Source of the DNA: an uncultured Spirochaetales bacterium
GTDB lineage: Bacteria; UBP6; UBA1177
DNA length: 6,416 bases
Direction: 5' to 3'
Assembly: GCA_902780365.1 (NCBI GenBank)
Contig: CACZFE010000154.1
Span: forward strand, 1-6,416
Part shown: positions 1 to 5,649 of the stretch, piece after piece
Numbering within the stretch: the first letter of the stretch is position 1
Layout of the letters: each line of letters opens with the position of its first letter
Made by a program: the position numbers and the translations under genes
The notes under the pieces: generated by a model
Database searches by the model: none
What the model was told of the DNA's origin: nothing
What the model saw: the letters and a program-made list of their open reading frames with translations, nothing else

Positions 1-1488
1 TTTTAATCCGAAAAGCGGATGCTGAAGCCTTTGAATGTAAGCAAGAATGACTTTTGCCGCATCACTGTTTTCGTAGCCGTCCCAGAAATTAATAGCGTTC
101 TCTGTAAAGTATGATTTTTCACCTTGTGTCAGCGAAAGATATTGATTGGCGACATCTTTTGCCGTTGAAGGATCTTCAGAAACTACATACGCAGCAAATT
201 CCCAAAGTCCGTTTCCTTCCTCCAGACGTTTGATTCTAGAGTCCAAGAAATCTATAGCATGTTTTATTCCATAATTCGTCCGAGTTTCTGTAACGCTTTC
301 ATTTTTACCGACTTGCATCGATTCATTCGACGATCTTGCAAAATTGAGTCCGAAATTCACTCCGGCATGAGCGCCTAAATTAAATCCTGAACTTGTAGTA
401 TCAGATTTTGATTTTGATGCTGATGATGTAAAGTCTTTTATTTTTTCACCAAGCCCGTCTTTTAAAATATCTTTCTTCAGTGCGTCTGTCGGATTTATGT
501 TTACAGAATTTGTATTCGAATCTGTATGGCTGATTCCTTCATTTTTCCCGGCAGCTGCACCGGCATAACCGCCTGCATATGCTCCGACATTAGCGGCTGA
601 ACTTTTTACGCTGCTTTCCTGATAACCTTTAGTTCTTTGACGGGTTGCATAAGGGGAAAGCTCTGTCTGCAGGTTGCACAAGTATTGTTTTCTATCTTTA
701 AAATCTGTTACAGGATTTGCAATAAGAACCAGAGTGTATTCATCATTTTTGTTTTTAGGAACATATCCGTCCAGAAGTTTTTCTATTCCCTGACTTATGA
801 AATCCTTTGATCTTTCAGAAGCAACATTTGATACTGCTGCAACCGATTTTGTTCTGCTGCTCCCAGATACAAGATTTTCAAGAAATTCCGGCATTCCGAT
901 ACCGAAATCACTACTATCAGGATCAGATTTTTCGATGACTGCCCCAGGGAAATTTCCTTTAAAAGATTTTGCTACTCTTTGGGAATAACTGTCAGCTACA
1001 GAAGGATCTGATTTTCTCGGATCGTTGTTCACGATACCGAAAGAAACATAACATTTTTCTGCTGTTCTGTGGTAAATCAGCGCGATATTGCAGTCAGTTT
1101 CCTTGCTCATTGCATTGTAAACACTGGTGAGATTCGAAATGGCAAGTTCATCTTTGTCTTTTGTCCATCTTGTGATGTCAAAATATCTTATTCTGTTTTC
1201 CTCGTCGAAAGAGTCCAAAACATTTCCGACGGGTGAATAAAGTTCGGAAAGTTGCAGAATATATGCCTGTTCAGTTTCAACACCGACTTTGGCAAGTATG
1301 CGTTCGGCAATAGCAGCCGCGTTATCTTCATTCGGCAAAAAAGATAAATATTTTTCTTTTCTATCTTCGATTTCTTTCACCTGTTTCGGACTTAGTGATG
1401 AAACAGTGGAAATTGCATCGGCAACCCCTTTTGCCGCAGAAATCGCCTTGTTCGCGAGATATTCTTTTGCTCGTAAAATAAGACCCAT
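1..1488 (-). CDS. N-terminal part of a predicted VirB4/HerA-like ATPase (cut by the window edge)
   Basis: The reading frame is open from ATG at 1488 to the window edge: 496 residues with no stop, so the C-terminus is missing. The start is fixed by GGAGG at 1498-1494, five bases before ATG, and lies 14 bases after the preceding GTPase stop. Residues 1-290 are a mixed alpha/beta region with no nucleotide-binding motif visible. Residues about 294-400 are rich in Gly, Ala, Ser, Asn and Thr and hold two similar patches (NVGAYAGGYAG and NLGAHAGVNFG). Residues about 408-496 then read as helices, including RIKRLEEGNGLWEFAAYVVS and a later LTQGEKS. From memory, this order (Ser/Gly-rich insert, then a helical block with 'GLWE.AAY...ED') occurs in large HerA/VirB4-type (DUF87) ATPases just before their P-loop domain. 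Here that domain would lie outside the window. The gene is very probably real and in the operon; the family call is tentative. It could instead be an unrelated secreted or structural partner of the GTPases. Confidence 0.5.
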   Translation of the reverse strand, partial: MGLILRAKEYLANKAISAAKGVADAISTVSSLSPKQVKEIEDRKEKYLSFLPNEDNAAAIAERILAKVGVETEQAYILQLSELYSPVGNVLDSFDEENRIRYFDITRWTKDKDELAISNLTSVYNAMSKETDCNIALIYHRTAEKCYVSFGIVNNDPRKSDPSVADSYSQRVAKSFKGNFPGAVIEKSDPDSSDFGIGMPEFLENLVSGSSRTKSVAAVSNVASERSKDFISQGIEKLLDGYVPKNKNDEYTLVLIANPVTDFKDRKQYLCNLQTELSPYATRQRTKGYQESSVKSSAANVGAYAGGYAGAAAGKNEGISHTDSNTNSVNINPTDALKKDILKDGLGEKIKDFTSSASKSKSDTTSSGFNLGAHAGVNFGLNFARSSNESMQVGKNESVTETRTNYGIKHAIDFLDSRIKRLEEGNGLWEFAAYVVSEDPSTAKDVANQYLSLTQGEKSYFTENAINFWDGYENSDAAKVILAYIQRLQHPLFGLK

Positions 1489-1502
1489 ATTTCCCTCCAG
1501 AA

Positions 1503-2711
1503 TTATTTGTAATGTTTTAATTTGTCTCTTATCGTTCCGGCTAATTGGTAAATTAGTGTGCGAACTTCATTTAATTCTTTGGACTTCAGTTTATCCCATA
1601 CTTCATCAATAGAGTCCATAAAAACACATCCATAGAAAGCTATTGCCTTGGCTGAGGCAATTTTTTCACTCATTTCTTTATCTAAACCTTCCTCTTGTTG
1701 AGAAAAAAGTGCTTGTAGTTCTTTTTTCTTATCATTAGAAAAATTTATTTGAAACAATGTAAACGCCCCTAAAGATTCTATGTATTTTCCTTTAATTTGG
1801 ATTTTGCTTCCATTAAAGATGTTGATGATGTCTTCAACAGCACTTTCATCAAGAACAGTGTTATACATTTTTGATAATGCTACGAACATGTTCTTTAAAT
1901 GCAAGTTCGTTGCAAATACTCTTGCAACAGGTACTTTTTCCCAGAATCCGTTCTGTGCGGCATTGACATATTCCATAATAATTTGAACTCCACATTTTCT
2001 TTTTTCTTGTTTGGAGATTTTTTGTGCGGCGATAAAACTGCTTGTTATGAATTCTGGTAGTTTGGCTAGGGTGGTATCAACCAATTTGTCCAAACCAAAA
2101 GGTGGAATAGGCGGCAGACCTCTCAGTTTCATTTCCTGAGCCATAACTTGAACGATGTCAATATTGCCGATTCCTTTTTCGGAGTTGATTCTTCTTATTT
2201 CCATTTCGAAGTTGTTTACTTCGTTTTCATCGCCCCAGCATTGAGTTAAAATGATGATGAAAGGTACGCCGACAGAGTAAAGTTCTTTTATAAATTCAAG
2301 TTCAACTCCCTGGTATCTGTTGCTCCCGGAATTTATGCAATACCAGATGCAGTGCATTCTATCGAAGGGATCTTTTGACGAAGACTTTTCGGCTATTGTT
2401 TGTTTAATGTTTCTGATACTTTCTCTAGTGGTGGTCGAGTCAAGTTCTAAACCGACTGTATCCCAGATTTTAACAGGAATATCGTTATTTCCATAGCTTT
2501 TTATCTCTTTAGTTATCGGCTGTCCTGTTCCTGTTGCTGCCATTTCATCGCCGAATATCGCGTTTACAAGAGTGCTTTTGCCTGTGCCAGTGATTCCTGC
2601 CACAAGAATATTGGCTGTCGGCAGATTTCCAGTGCTTAATTTAGCCTCAAGCTCTGCATTAAGTTCCTGCTGTTGTTTTCTGAAATCCTCTCCTCCGGTA
2701 AGTTCCATCAT
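1503..2711 (-). CDS. P-loop GTPase with C-terminal helical domain (third GTPase of the operon)
   Basis: This is a 402-residue TRAFAC-type GTPase (50S ribosome-binding GTPase/Era-like fold). A charged N-terminal helix (residues about 8-26) precedes the G domain. G1 is GITGTGKST at 39-47, a Thr-rich switch I (ATGTGQPITKE) follows at 59-69, and G3 is DTVG at 84-87. A conserved WYCINSGSNR lies at 123-132. Where the usual N/TKxD is expected there is TQC at 156-158, and a G5-like VMAQE at 189-193. The G domain ends near PPFGLDKL. The C-terminal half is helical and moderately hydrophobic (around VPVARVFATN, later KAIAFYGCVFMDS), a divergent relative of the C-terminal domain of its neighbour and perhaps membrane-associating. 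Two ATGs are adjacent; AGGAGG at 2722-2717 lies five bases from the first, which I chose. The stop of the upstream GTPase (TAG at 2723-2721) is built into this Shine-Dalgarno, implying coupled translation. GTP hydrolysis is well supported by motifs; the cellular role is unknown. Confidence 0.85.
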   Translation of the reverse strand: MMELTGGEDFRKQQQELNAELEAKLSTGNLPTANILVAGITGTGKSTLVNAIFGDEMAATGTGQPITKEIKSYGNNDIPVKIWDTVGLELDSTTTRESIRNIKQTIAEKSSSKDPFDRMHCIWYCINSGSNRYQGVELEFIKELYSVGVPFIIILTQCWGDENEVNNFEMEIRRINSEKGIGNIDIVQVMAQEMKLRGLPPIPPFGLDKLVDTTLAKLPEFITSSFIAAQKISKQEKRKCGVQIIMEYVNAAQNGFWEKVPVARVFATNLHLKNMFVALSKMYNTVLDESAVEDIINIFNGSKIQIKGKYIESLGAFTLFQINFSNDKKKELQALFSQQEEGLDKEMSEKIASAKAIAFYGCVFMDSIDEVWDKLKSKELNEVRTLIYQLAGTIRDKLKHYK

Positions 2712-2716
2712 TTTTT

Positions 2717-2723
2717 CCTCCTA
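2717..2723 (-). promoter_or_regulatory. Shine-Dalgarno overlapping the upstream stop codon
   Basis: On the minus strand the sequence TAGGAGG contains both the TAG stop of the second GTPase and a perfect AGGAGG Shine-Dalgarno for the third GTPase, five bases before its ATG. A ribosome terminating on the first gene sits on the initiation site of the next, so the two products are probably made in fixed proportion. Confidence 0.8.
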
Positions 2724-3797
2724 ATTTTTTAATTTTGCTATTTCCGCTTTAATGCGTCTTTTTATCTCTTCGTTGCTTGTATTTGCAGGCAAGTCGAACA
2801 TTTTCTCTAAAATTTCCAGATAATTGTGACCTATCGGATATACATATTCGTATGCTGCTCCTCCGCTCAACCCTGGAATCAGCGTTATTGCTAAATCAAT
2901 ACCGTAAAGGATGTCATCCAATATTCCATAGTTCAAATCTTTTGACAGAGATGCTAATGCTAAATGTTTATTAACAGATGTCGATCCATAAATTTGAGAA
3001 AATGAATCGGCAAATAATTCATTCAGTGAAGTTAACAATTCCTTGGTGATATTGCGAACCAAGGGGATTGGAAACCACGATTTTGCAGCTTCTTTTTCAG
3101 CACGAGTGGCAAACCTTTTTACTTTTGCAAGTCCGGTGTTAAAGAAGTTGCTTTTGACAAGGAAGTGGTCAACATTCTCTCCATTTAATATCGCCAGTTT
3201 CTTTTCTAAAATTCTGACTTTCAACGACTTGTAATCCCTGATACTTTTTCTCATGAGTTCACGAACGCCGAATGCTTTGACAGAACCGCTTCTCAGCTTG
3301 TAGTCTTCTGCTAAAACTCGAACTTGAGGAATTTCTGCAAGATTTTTGCTGATAGTTGAGGCGAGTTCGCCAGGTTCATCCGAAAAACACTGCGTTACTG
3401 TAATTATAAAAGGGATTTCATGTTCTATCGAAAGCTGTTTGATCAAGTTGAGTTCGTAAGGTTCCATGCGGTTTGATCTGTTGTTCACACAGAACCAGAC
3501 AATATGCACATCCGTGTTGCCGGCTATCAGTTTTGTTGTTTCAATATGTTTTTTAATCTCGTTGATGGTTTTTTTTGTGATGCTTTCATTTATTTCAAGC
3601 CCGACAGTGTCATACATTGAAAGCAGGATCCCTGCCGGTTCACCTTCGAAGGGAAGACATTTTACATAGATTTTGTTTTCCTTGGTTACAGCGCAGCCGG
3701 TTCCTGTAGGAGCTACTTTTTCATTTAAAACTGAGTTGATCAAAGTGCTTTTCCCGGCTCCGGTTTTACCCATGACCACGATGCTGACATTTCTCAT
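2721..3797 (-). CDS. P-loop GTPase with DUF697-like C-terminal domain (second GTPase of the operon)
   Basis: This 358-residue GTPase starts almost directly with the G domain. G1 is GKTGAGKST at 10-18, the switch I region is PTGTGCAVTKE at 30-40, and G3 is DTVG at 63-66. A conserved WFCVNNRSNR lies at 101-110, TQC at 135-137 stands where N/TKxD is normally found, and a G5-like VLAED lies at 161-165. The G domain closes with KAFGVREL at about 174-181. The C-terminal half carries FPIPLVRNITKELL followed by a QIYG-like turn, and near the end ITLIPGLSGGAA plus a YPIGHNYLEIL helix. From memory this resembles the DUF697 domain fused to Era-like GTPases, whose amphipathic helices associate with membranes. 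ATG abuts the TAA of the preceding GTPase gene with no gap, and AAGGAAG lies just upstream inside that gene. The neighbours are paralogous GTPases on both sides. Nucleotide binding and hydrolysis are strongly indicated; the target is unknown. Confidence 0.87.
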   Translation of the reverse strand: MRNVSIVVMGKTGAGKSTLINSVLNEKVAPTGTGCAVTKENKIYVKCLPFEGEPAGILLSMYDTVGLEINESITKKTINEIKKHIETTKLIAGNTDVHIVWFCVNNRSNRMEPYELNLIKQLSIEHEIPFIITVTQCFSDEPGELASTISKNLAEIPQVRVLAEDYKLRSGSVKAFGVRELMRKSIRDYKSLKVRILEKKLAILNGENVDHFLVKSNFFNTGLAKVKRFATRAEKEAAKSWFPIPLVRNITKELLTSLNELFADSFSQIYGSTSVNKHLALASLSKDLNYGILDDILYGIDLAITLIPGLSGGAAYEYVYPIGHNYLEILEKMFDLPANTSNEEIKRRIKAEIAKLKN

Positions 3798-4324
3798 TTA
3801 TCTTCCTTCAAAAACATATCTTGAAAGTTCGTCAAGACCAAAAGACTTTATTGTGCCAACCCTGGAAGAGTAGTCTTTTGCCAAAATCTGAATTACACGG
3901 CAGCCGCTTCTGCGTGCGATTTCGTCAGCAATGGTCTGGGAATCTTCTTTATCGCATTGAGTAAGAGCGATAACTATTCTTACTCCATGGAATTTTGATG
4001 CAAAATTTTTGATTGATTCCGCTTCAATATCCTCAAGTTTGCCATACAAGCACGATACACAATATATTACAGCGGAAAGTTTGTCTTCCGCAATCGTTTT
4101 AAGTGTCTCAAAAGCCCGCTCGACTTCACCTTGTCCGATGTCGATTCCCTTTATTTCATACCAATTAGCATGGTTTTTATTATCCTGATAAACAGCATAA
4201 TTTCTTGTTTTTAAGTTGTCGTCGCACTGGTATGATTTCGTCAATTCTCCTACAAGAGTCGTTTTTCCTGATGCGTTTTTACCGAGAATTGCGATTTTGG
4301 TGTCCTCAATTTTATCATTTGTCT

Positions 4325-4549
4325 TTATGTCTCTGCCGGAAAAATCGTATCTGATTGCATTCTGTAGTGCGGCGAATTCAGAAGAATCACCTTGAAAAAC
4401 AATGTCAAGTCCTTTGTTTTTTCTGTTTCACTGGTTGAAAACGGTGATTCTGACGGAACATTAACCCAGTCACCGAATTCATTCTTAAAGTAATAAACCA
4501 AGCGTCTGTTTGTTACATCACATACGATTTTAAGAGAATTTCTTTTCAT
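4325..4549 (-). CDS. N-terminal fragment of the frameshifted GTPase as it would be translated
   Basis: If no recoding occurs, translation from ATG 4549 gives this 74-residue product. Only residues 1 to about 44 have family-like character: beta-rich, with alternating hydrophobic residues and the NEFGDWVNVPSESPFSTS stretch. The remaining 30 residues read the GTPase region in the wrong frame. The excellent Shine-Dalgarno (GGAGG at 4561-4557 region) and the promoter upstream show this is the natural start of the operon's first gene. It carries no nucleotide-binding motif itself. Confidence 0.6.
   Translation of the reverse strand: MKRNSLKIVCDVTNRRLVYYFKNEFGDWVNVPSESPFSTSETEKTKDLTLFFKVILLNSPHYRMQSDTIFPAET
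4417..4422 (-). other. A6 run at the frameshift point
   Basis: On the minus strand the sequence is ACAGAAAAAACAAAGG. Upstream codons read GAA AAA ACA, while the GTPase frame reads AGA AAA AAC AAA. A single added A (or a -1 slip) restores a continuous protein through ...ETEKNKGLDIVF. The heptamer A-AAA-AAC is present, but not in the codon register used by classic tandem slippage. Confidence 0.65.
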
Positions 4550-4599
4550 ATTAGTGCCTCCGAAATTATATTTTTGTTGTAAAAAATCGAAAACAGGAA

Positions 4600-4627
4600 A
4601 TGATAGAAAAAGACATCTGAAAAACAA
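4600..4627 (-). promoter_or_regulatory. Candidate sigma-70-type promoter of the GTPase operon
   Basis: On the minus strand TTGTTT (4627-4622) and TATCAT (4605-4600) are separated by 16 bases. Transcription would start near 4593, about 44 bases before the first ATG. This is the best-spaced match in the divergent region, but the area is A/T-rich and chance matches are easy. No operator-like palindrome was recognised next to it. Confidence 0.35.
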
Positions 4628-4687
4628 GAAAATTTTACTACAATCCGCCTATGATTTTTCTCTGATTCGAGAGGATTTGAGGTCTGA

Positions 4688-4864
4688 ATGGAAAGAACTC
4701 TTGGTTTGATAATGGTATGGCTGGCGACGATTTTCTTCATGCTTTCATTTGCAGCTGTGACATTATTGGGAGCTATGCTTGTGGGAAAAATAATAATAGT
4801 GGAGCTAGCGGCTTTTTTGTTTGGAGGTGATGATTCGGCTTTTAAATTTATAGAGGGGGAATAA
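4688..4864 (+). CDS. Small membrane protein (58 residues), function unknown
   Basis: The frame ATG 4688 to TAA 4862-4864 encodes 58 residues. GAGG at 4679-4682 lies five bases before ATG, a good Shine-Dalgarno. After a short charged start (MERT), residues about 5-33 form one long hydrophobic helix (LGLIMVWLATIFFMLSFAAV and on, with helix-packing Gly/Ala). After G-K at 33-34 there is a second hydrophobic stretch (IIIVELAAFLF, about 35-45) and an acidic tail ending IEGE. The lone Lys and Glu within the hydrophobic part could mark a bend between two short helices. I do not recognise a family. It is divergent from the GTPase operon and on the same strand as the HD gene, with 83 bases between them. 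The reverse strand over this stretch is also open, but lacks protein-like character. Confidence 0.6.
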   Translation: MERTLGLIMVWLATIFFMLSFAAVTLLGAMLVGKIIIVELAAFLFGGDDSAFKFIEGE

Positions 4865-4933
4865 AAGGTGTGATCGAGAGACATTTAAATTTATTTCCCG
4901 AAATTTTCTGCTAATATGCCACCGTTTAAATTT
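4841..4933 (+). repeat. Three copies of TTTAAATTT at about 42-base spacing
   Basis: TTTAAATTT occurs at 4841-4849, 4884-4892 and 4925-4933, with start-to-start distances of 43 and 41 bases, close to four helical turns. The first lies inside the end of the small membrane protein gene; the last is just upstream of the HD gene's Shine-Dalgarno. This may be a protein-binding array or chance in A/T-rich DNA. Confidence 0.4.
4909..4917 (+). promoter_or_regulatory. Candidate extended -10 promoter for the HD gene
   Basis: TGCTAATAT combines a TGN extension with a -10-like TAATAT at 4912-4917. No convincing -35 hexamer is seen at the expected distance, which an extended -10 can tolerate. Transcription would begin near 4924, giving a leader of about 24 bases before the HD ATG. 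The gene might also be read through from the small membrane protein gene. Confidence 0.35.
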
Positions 4934-4947
4934 CTTTGAGGTGTAAA

Positions 4948-5514
4948 ATGAAAAAAGAACTTAAAAAGGCTTTCGGCGAGCTTCTTGCCGAGATGAAAGA
5001 CAAGGCTCTGGCCGAAAAAGTTGTCGAAGTTTGGGCTGACTGCGCGAAAGAGGGCGGCTGGAAGAATTTTGACGAGCTTTGCGAAATCCCGTTCACGCTT
5101 CTCACTCCGACTGACGGCGTAAATCTGATCGAGCACACTGTCGCGGTCACGAAAGGGGCATTGGGTATAGCGAAAGCGATGATTTCAACCTACAAAAAAG
5201 TGCCGTTTGAAATCAATCTGGACTGGGTCATCGCTGGCGGTTTACTGCATGATGTCGGCAAACTCATGGAGATCGAGAAAGTTGACGGCGCATACAGGAA
5301 AAGCTATGCCGGAAAGTGCGCGCGTCACCCGATAAGCGGAGCGATCGCAGCTGCAAAACACGACCTTCCGCTTGAGATCCAGAACATTATCATCTGCCAC
5401 GCGAAGGAAGGCGAGGGGAGACCGCAGAGGATCGAAGGTGTTTTCATCCATCAGGCCGATTTTGCGACGTTCAATCCCGCTGTCATGAAGGAAAAAGGAC
5501 AGTTGATTATTTAG
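4948..5514 (+). CDS. HD-domain metal-dependent phosphohydrolase
   Basis: This 188-residue, single-domain HD hydrolase is expected to be cytoplasmic and to cleave phosphate esters or anhydrides using bound metal. The ligand set is visible in order: H63 (EHTVAVTKG), H101-D102 in LLHDVGK, H127 in HPISGA, H151 (CHAKEG) and D171 (HQADFA). Six such ligands are compatible with a two-metal centre. The HPxxGA motif is shared with HD-GYP and related stand-alone HD proteins, but the GYP signature is absent, so c-di-GMP hydrolysis cannot be claimed. Residues 1-50 form a helical N-terminal cap. GAGG at 4938-4941 lies six bases before ATG 4948. A TTG at 4936 would extend the protein by four residues but overlaps this Shine-Dalgarno, so I rejected it. 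There is no signal peptide. Its G+C is clearly higher than that of the operon to the left. The substrate is unknown, and it has no evident tie to the secretion genes beyond adjacency. Confidence 0.85.
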   Translation: MKKELKKAFGELLAEMKDKALAEKVVEVWADCAKEGGWKNFDELCEIPFTLLTPTDGVNLIEHTVAVTKGALGIAKAMISTYKKVPFEINLDWVIAGGLLHDVGKLMEIEKVDGAYRKSYAGKCARHPISGAIAAAKHDLPLEIQNIIICHAKEGEGRPQRIEGVFIHQADFATFNPAVMKEKGQLII

Positions 5515-5556
5515 TCGCGCCATGTCATCGTAACGCCGTGACGTCGAAGGCGCGAC
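5514..5556 (+). repeat. Inverted repeat at the end of the HD gene
   Basis: GTCGCGCC (5514-5521, starting in the last base of the stop codon) pairs perfectly with GGCGCGAC (5549-5556). Inside the 27-base loop, GTCA (5524-5527) can pair with TGAC (5539-5542). No T-run follows directly, so this is not a standard intrinsic terminator. It may still block read-through or protect a 3' end. Confidence 0.5.
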
Positions 5557-5580
5557 ATTGGCGGCGTCGAAGGTGTGACA
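5543..5580 (+). repeat. Two 15-base direct repeats, possible activator sites
   Basis: GTCGAAGGCGCGACA (5543-5557) and GTCGAAGGTGTGACA (5566-5580) match at 13 of 15 bases with starts 23 bases apart, about two helical turns. They lie roughly 95-133 bases upstream of the start predicted from the sigma-54 promoter. That is the usual distance for binding sites of sigma-54 enhancer-binding proteins. Confidence 0.5.
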
Positions 5581-5588
5581 AATTGTCA
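5576..5588 (+). promoter_or_regulatory. 13-base palindrome TGACAA-A-TTGTCA
   Basis: TGACAA and TTGTCA are exact inverted copies around one central A, overlapping the second direct repeat. It sits about 88-100 bases upstream of the predicted sigma-54 start. Dyads of this kind are typical of dimeric regulators, so an operator or enhancer site is plausible. Confidence 0.45.
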
Positions 5589-5591
5589 AAT

Positions 5592-5618
5592 TGCCAAATC
5601 GGCATTCTTTTTGTCTTT
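5592..5618 (+). terminator. Weak candidate terminator
   Basis: TGCC (5592-5595) and GGCA (5601-5604) form a four-base-pair stem with a five-base loop, followed by the T-rich TTCTTTTTGTCTTT. The stem is short, so termination of HD gene transcription here is only a possibility. Confidence 0.25.
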
Positions 5619-5649
5619 ACAAGTCTTTGAAATGATTGATAAATTTTTC

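Larger units (their letters stand above)
3798..4549 (-). pseudogene. Frameshifted GTPase gene with its own N-terminal domain (first GTPase of the operon)
   Basis: Two overlapping frames together encode one protein. Frame one starts at ATG 4549 (GGAGG seven bases upstream) and reads MKRNSLKIVCDVTNRRL..., about 44 meaningful residues. It then loses sense and stops at TAA 4327-4325 after 74 residues. Frame two is open from 4427 to TAA at 3800-3798. It begins NKGLDIVFQGDSSEFAALQN and continues through G1 GKNASGKT (about residues 90-97 of the joined protein), a conserved YCVSC, TQC at about 197-199, a G5-like ILAKD and the domain-closing KSFGLDEL. The only GTPase-frame initiators appear internal, past G1 (TTG at 4244-4242). 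A -1 shift at the A6 run 4422-4417 would join the frames into about 250 residues. G3 is degenerate: EIKG replaces DTVG. There is no C-terminal helical domain. This is a frameshift mutation, a sequencing error or, less likely, recoding. From memory, relatives have extra residues at the junction, which would favour a small deletion. Confidence 0.75.

Noticed and set aside
1289..1612. A plus-strand open frame bridging the third GTPase and the left-edge gene
   Set aside because: It runs antisense across two well-supported genes and their junction, including the Shine-Dalgarno, and has no supporting signals.
4416..4422. Programmed -1 frameshift at an A-AAA-AAC heptamer
   Set aside because: The heptamer is present, but the upstream reading frame is GAA AAA ACA, not the register needed for tandem slippage. 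I saw no clear stimulatory hairpin. Mutation or sequencing error is more likely.
4565..4570. A perfect TATAAT on the minus strand upstream of the GTPase operon
   Set aside because: Transcription from it would begin inside or next to the Shine-Dalgarno of the first gene, and no -35 is seen at the right distance. TTGTTT/TATCAT further upstream fits better.
4546..4884. A 112-codon minus-strand open frame covering the divergent region
   Set aside because: It has no good Shine-Dalgarno and overlaps the start of the GTPase operon. It is antisense to the small membrane protein, whose plus-strand start has a proper ribosome binding site.
4936..4947. An upstream TTG start for the HD protein
   Set aside because: It overlaps the GAGG Shine-Dalgarno that serves ATG 4948 and adds only four residues.
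4891..5150. Minus-strand open frames opposite the HD gene start
   Set aside because: They are shadows of the HD coding frame: no ribosome binding site and no family-like motifs.
5242..5589. A 115-codon minus-strand open frame opposite the end of the HD gene
   Set aside because: It is antisense to the conserved HD motifs and lacks a plausible start context, so it is a shadow of the real gene.
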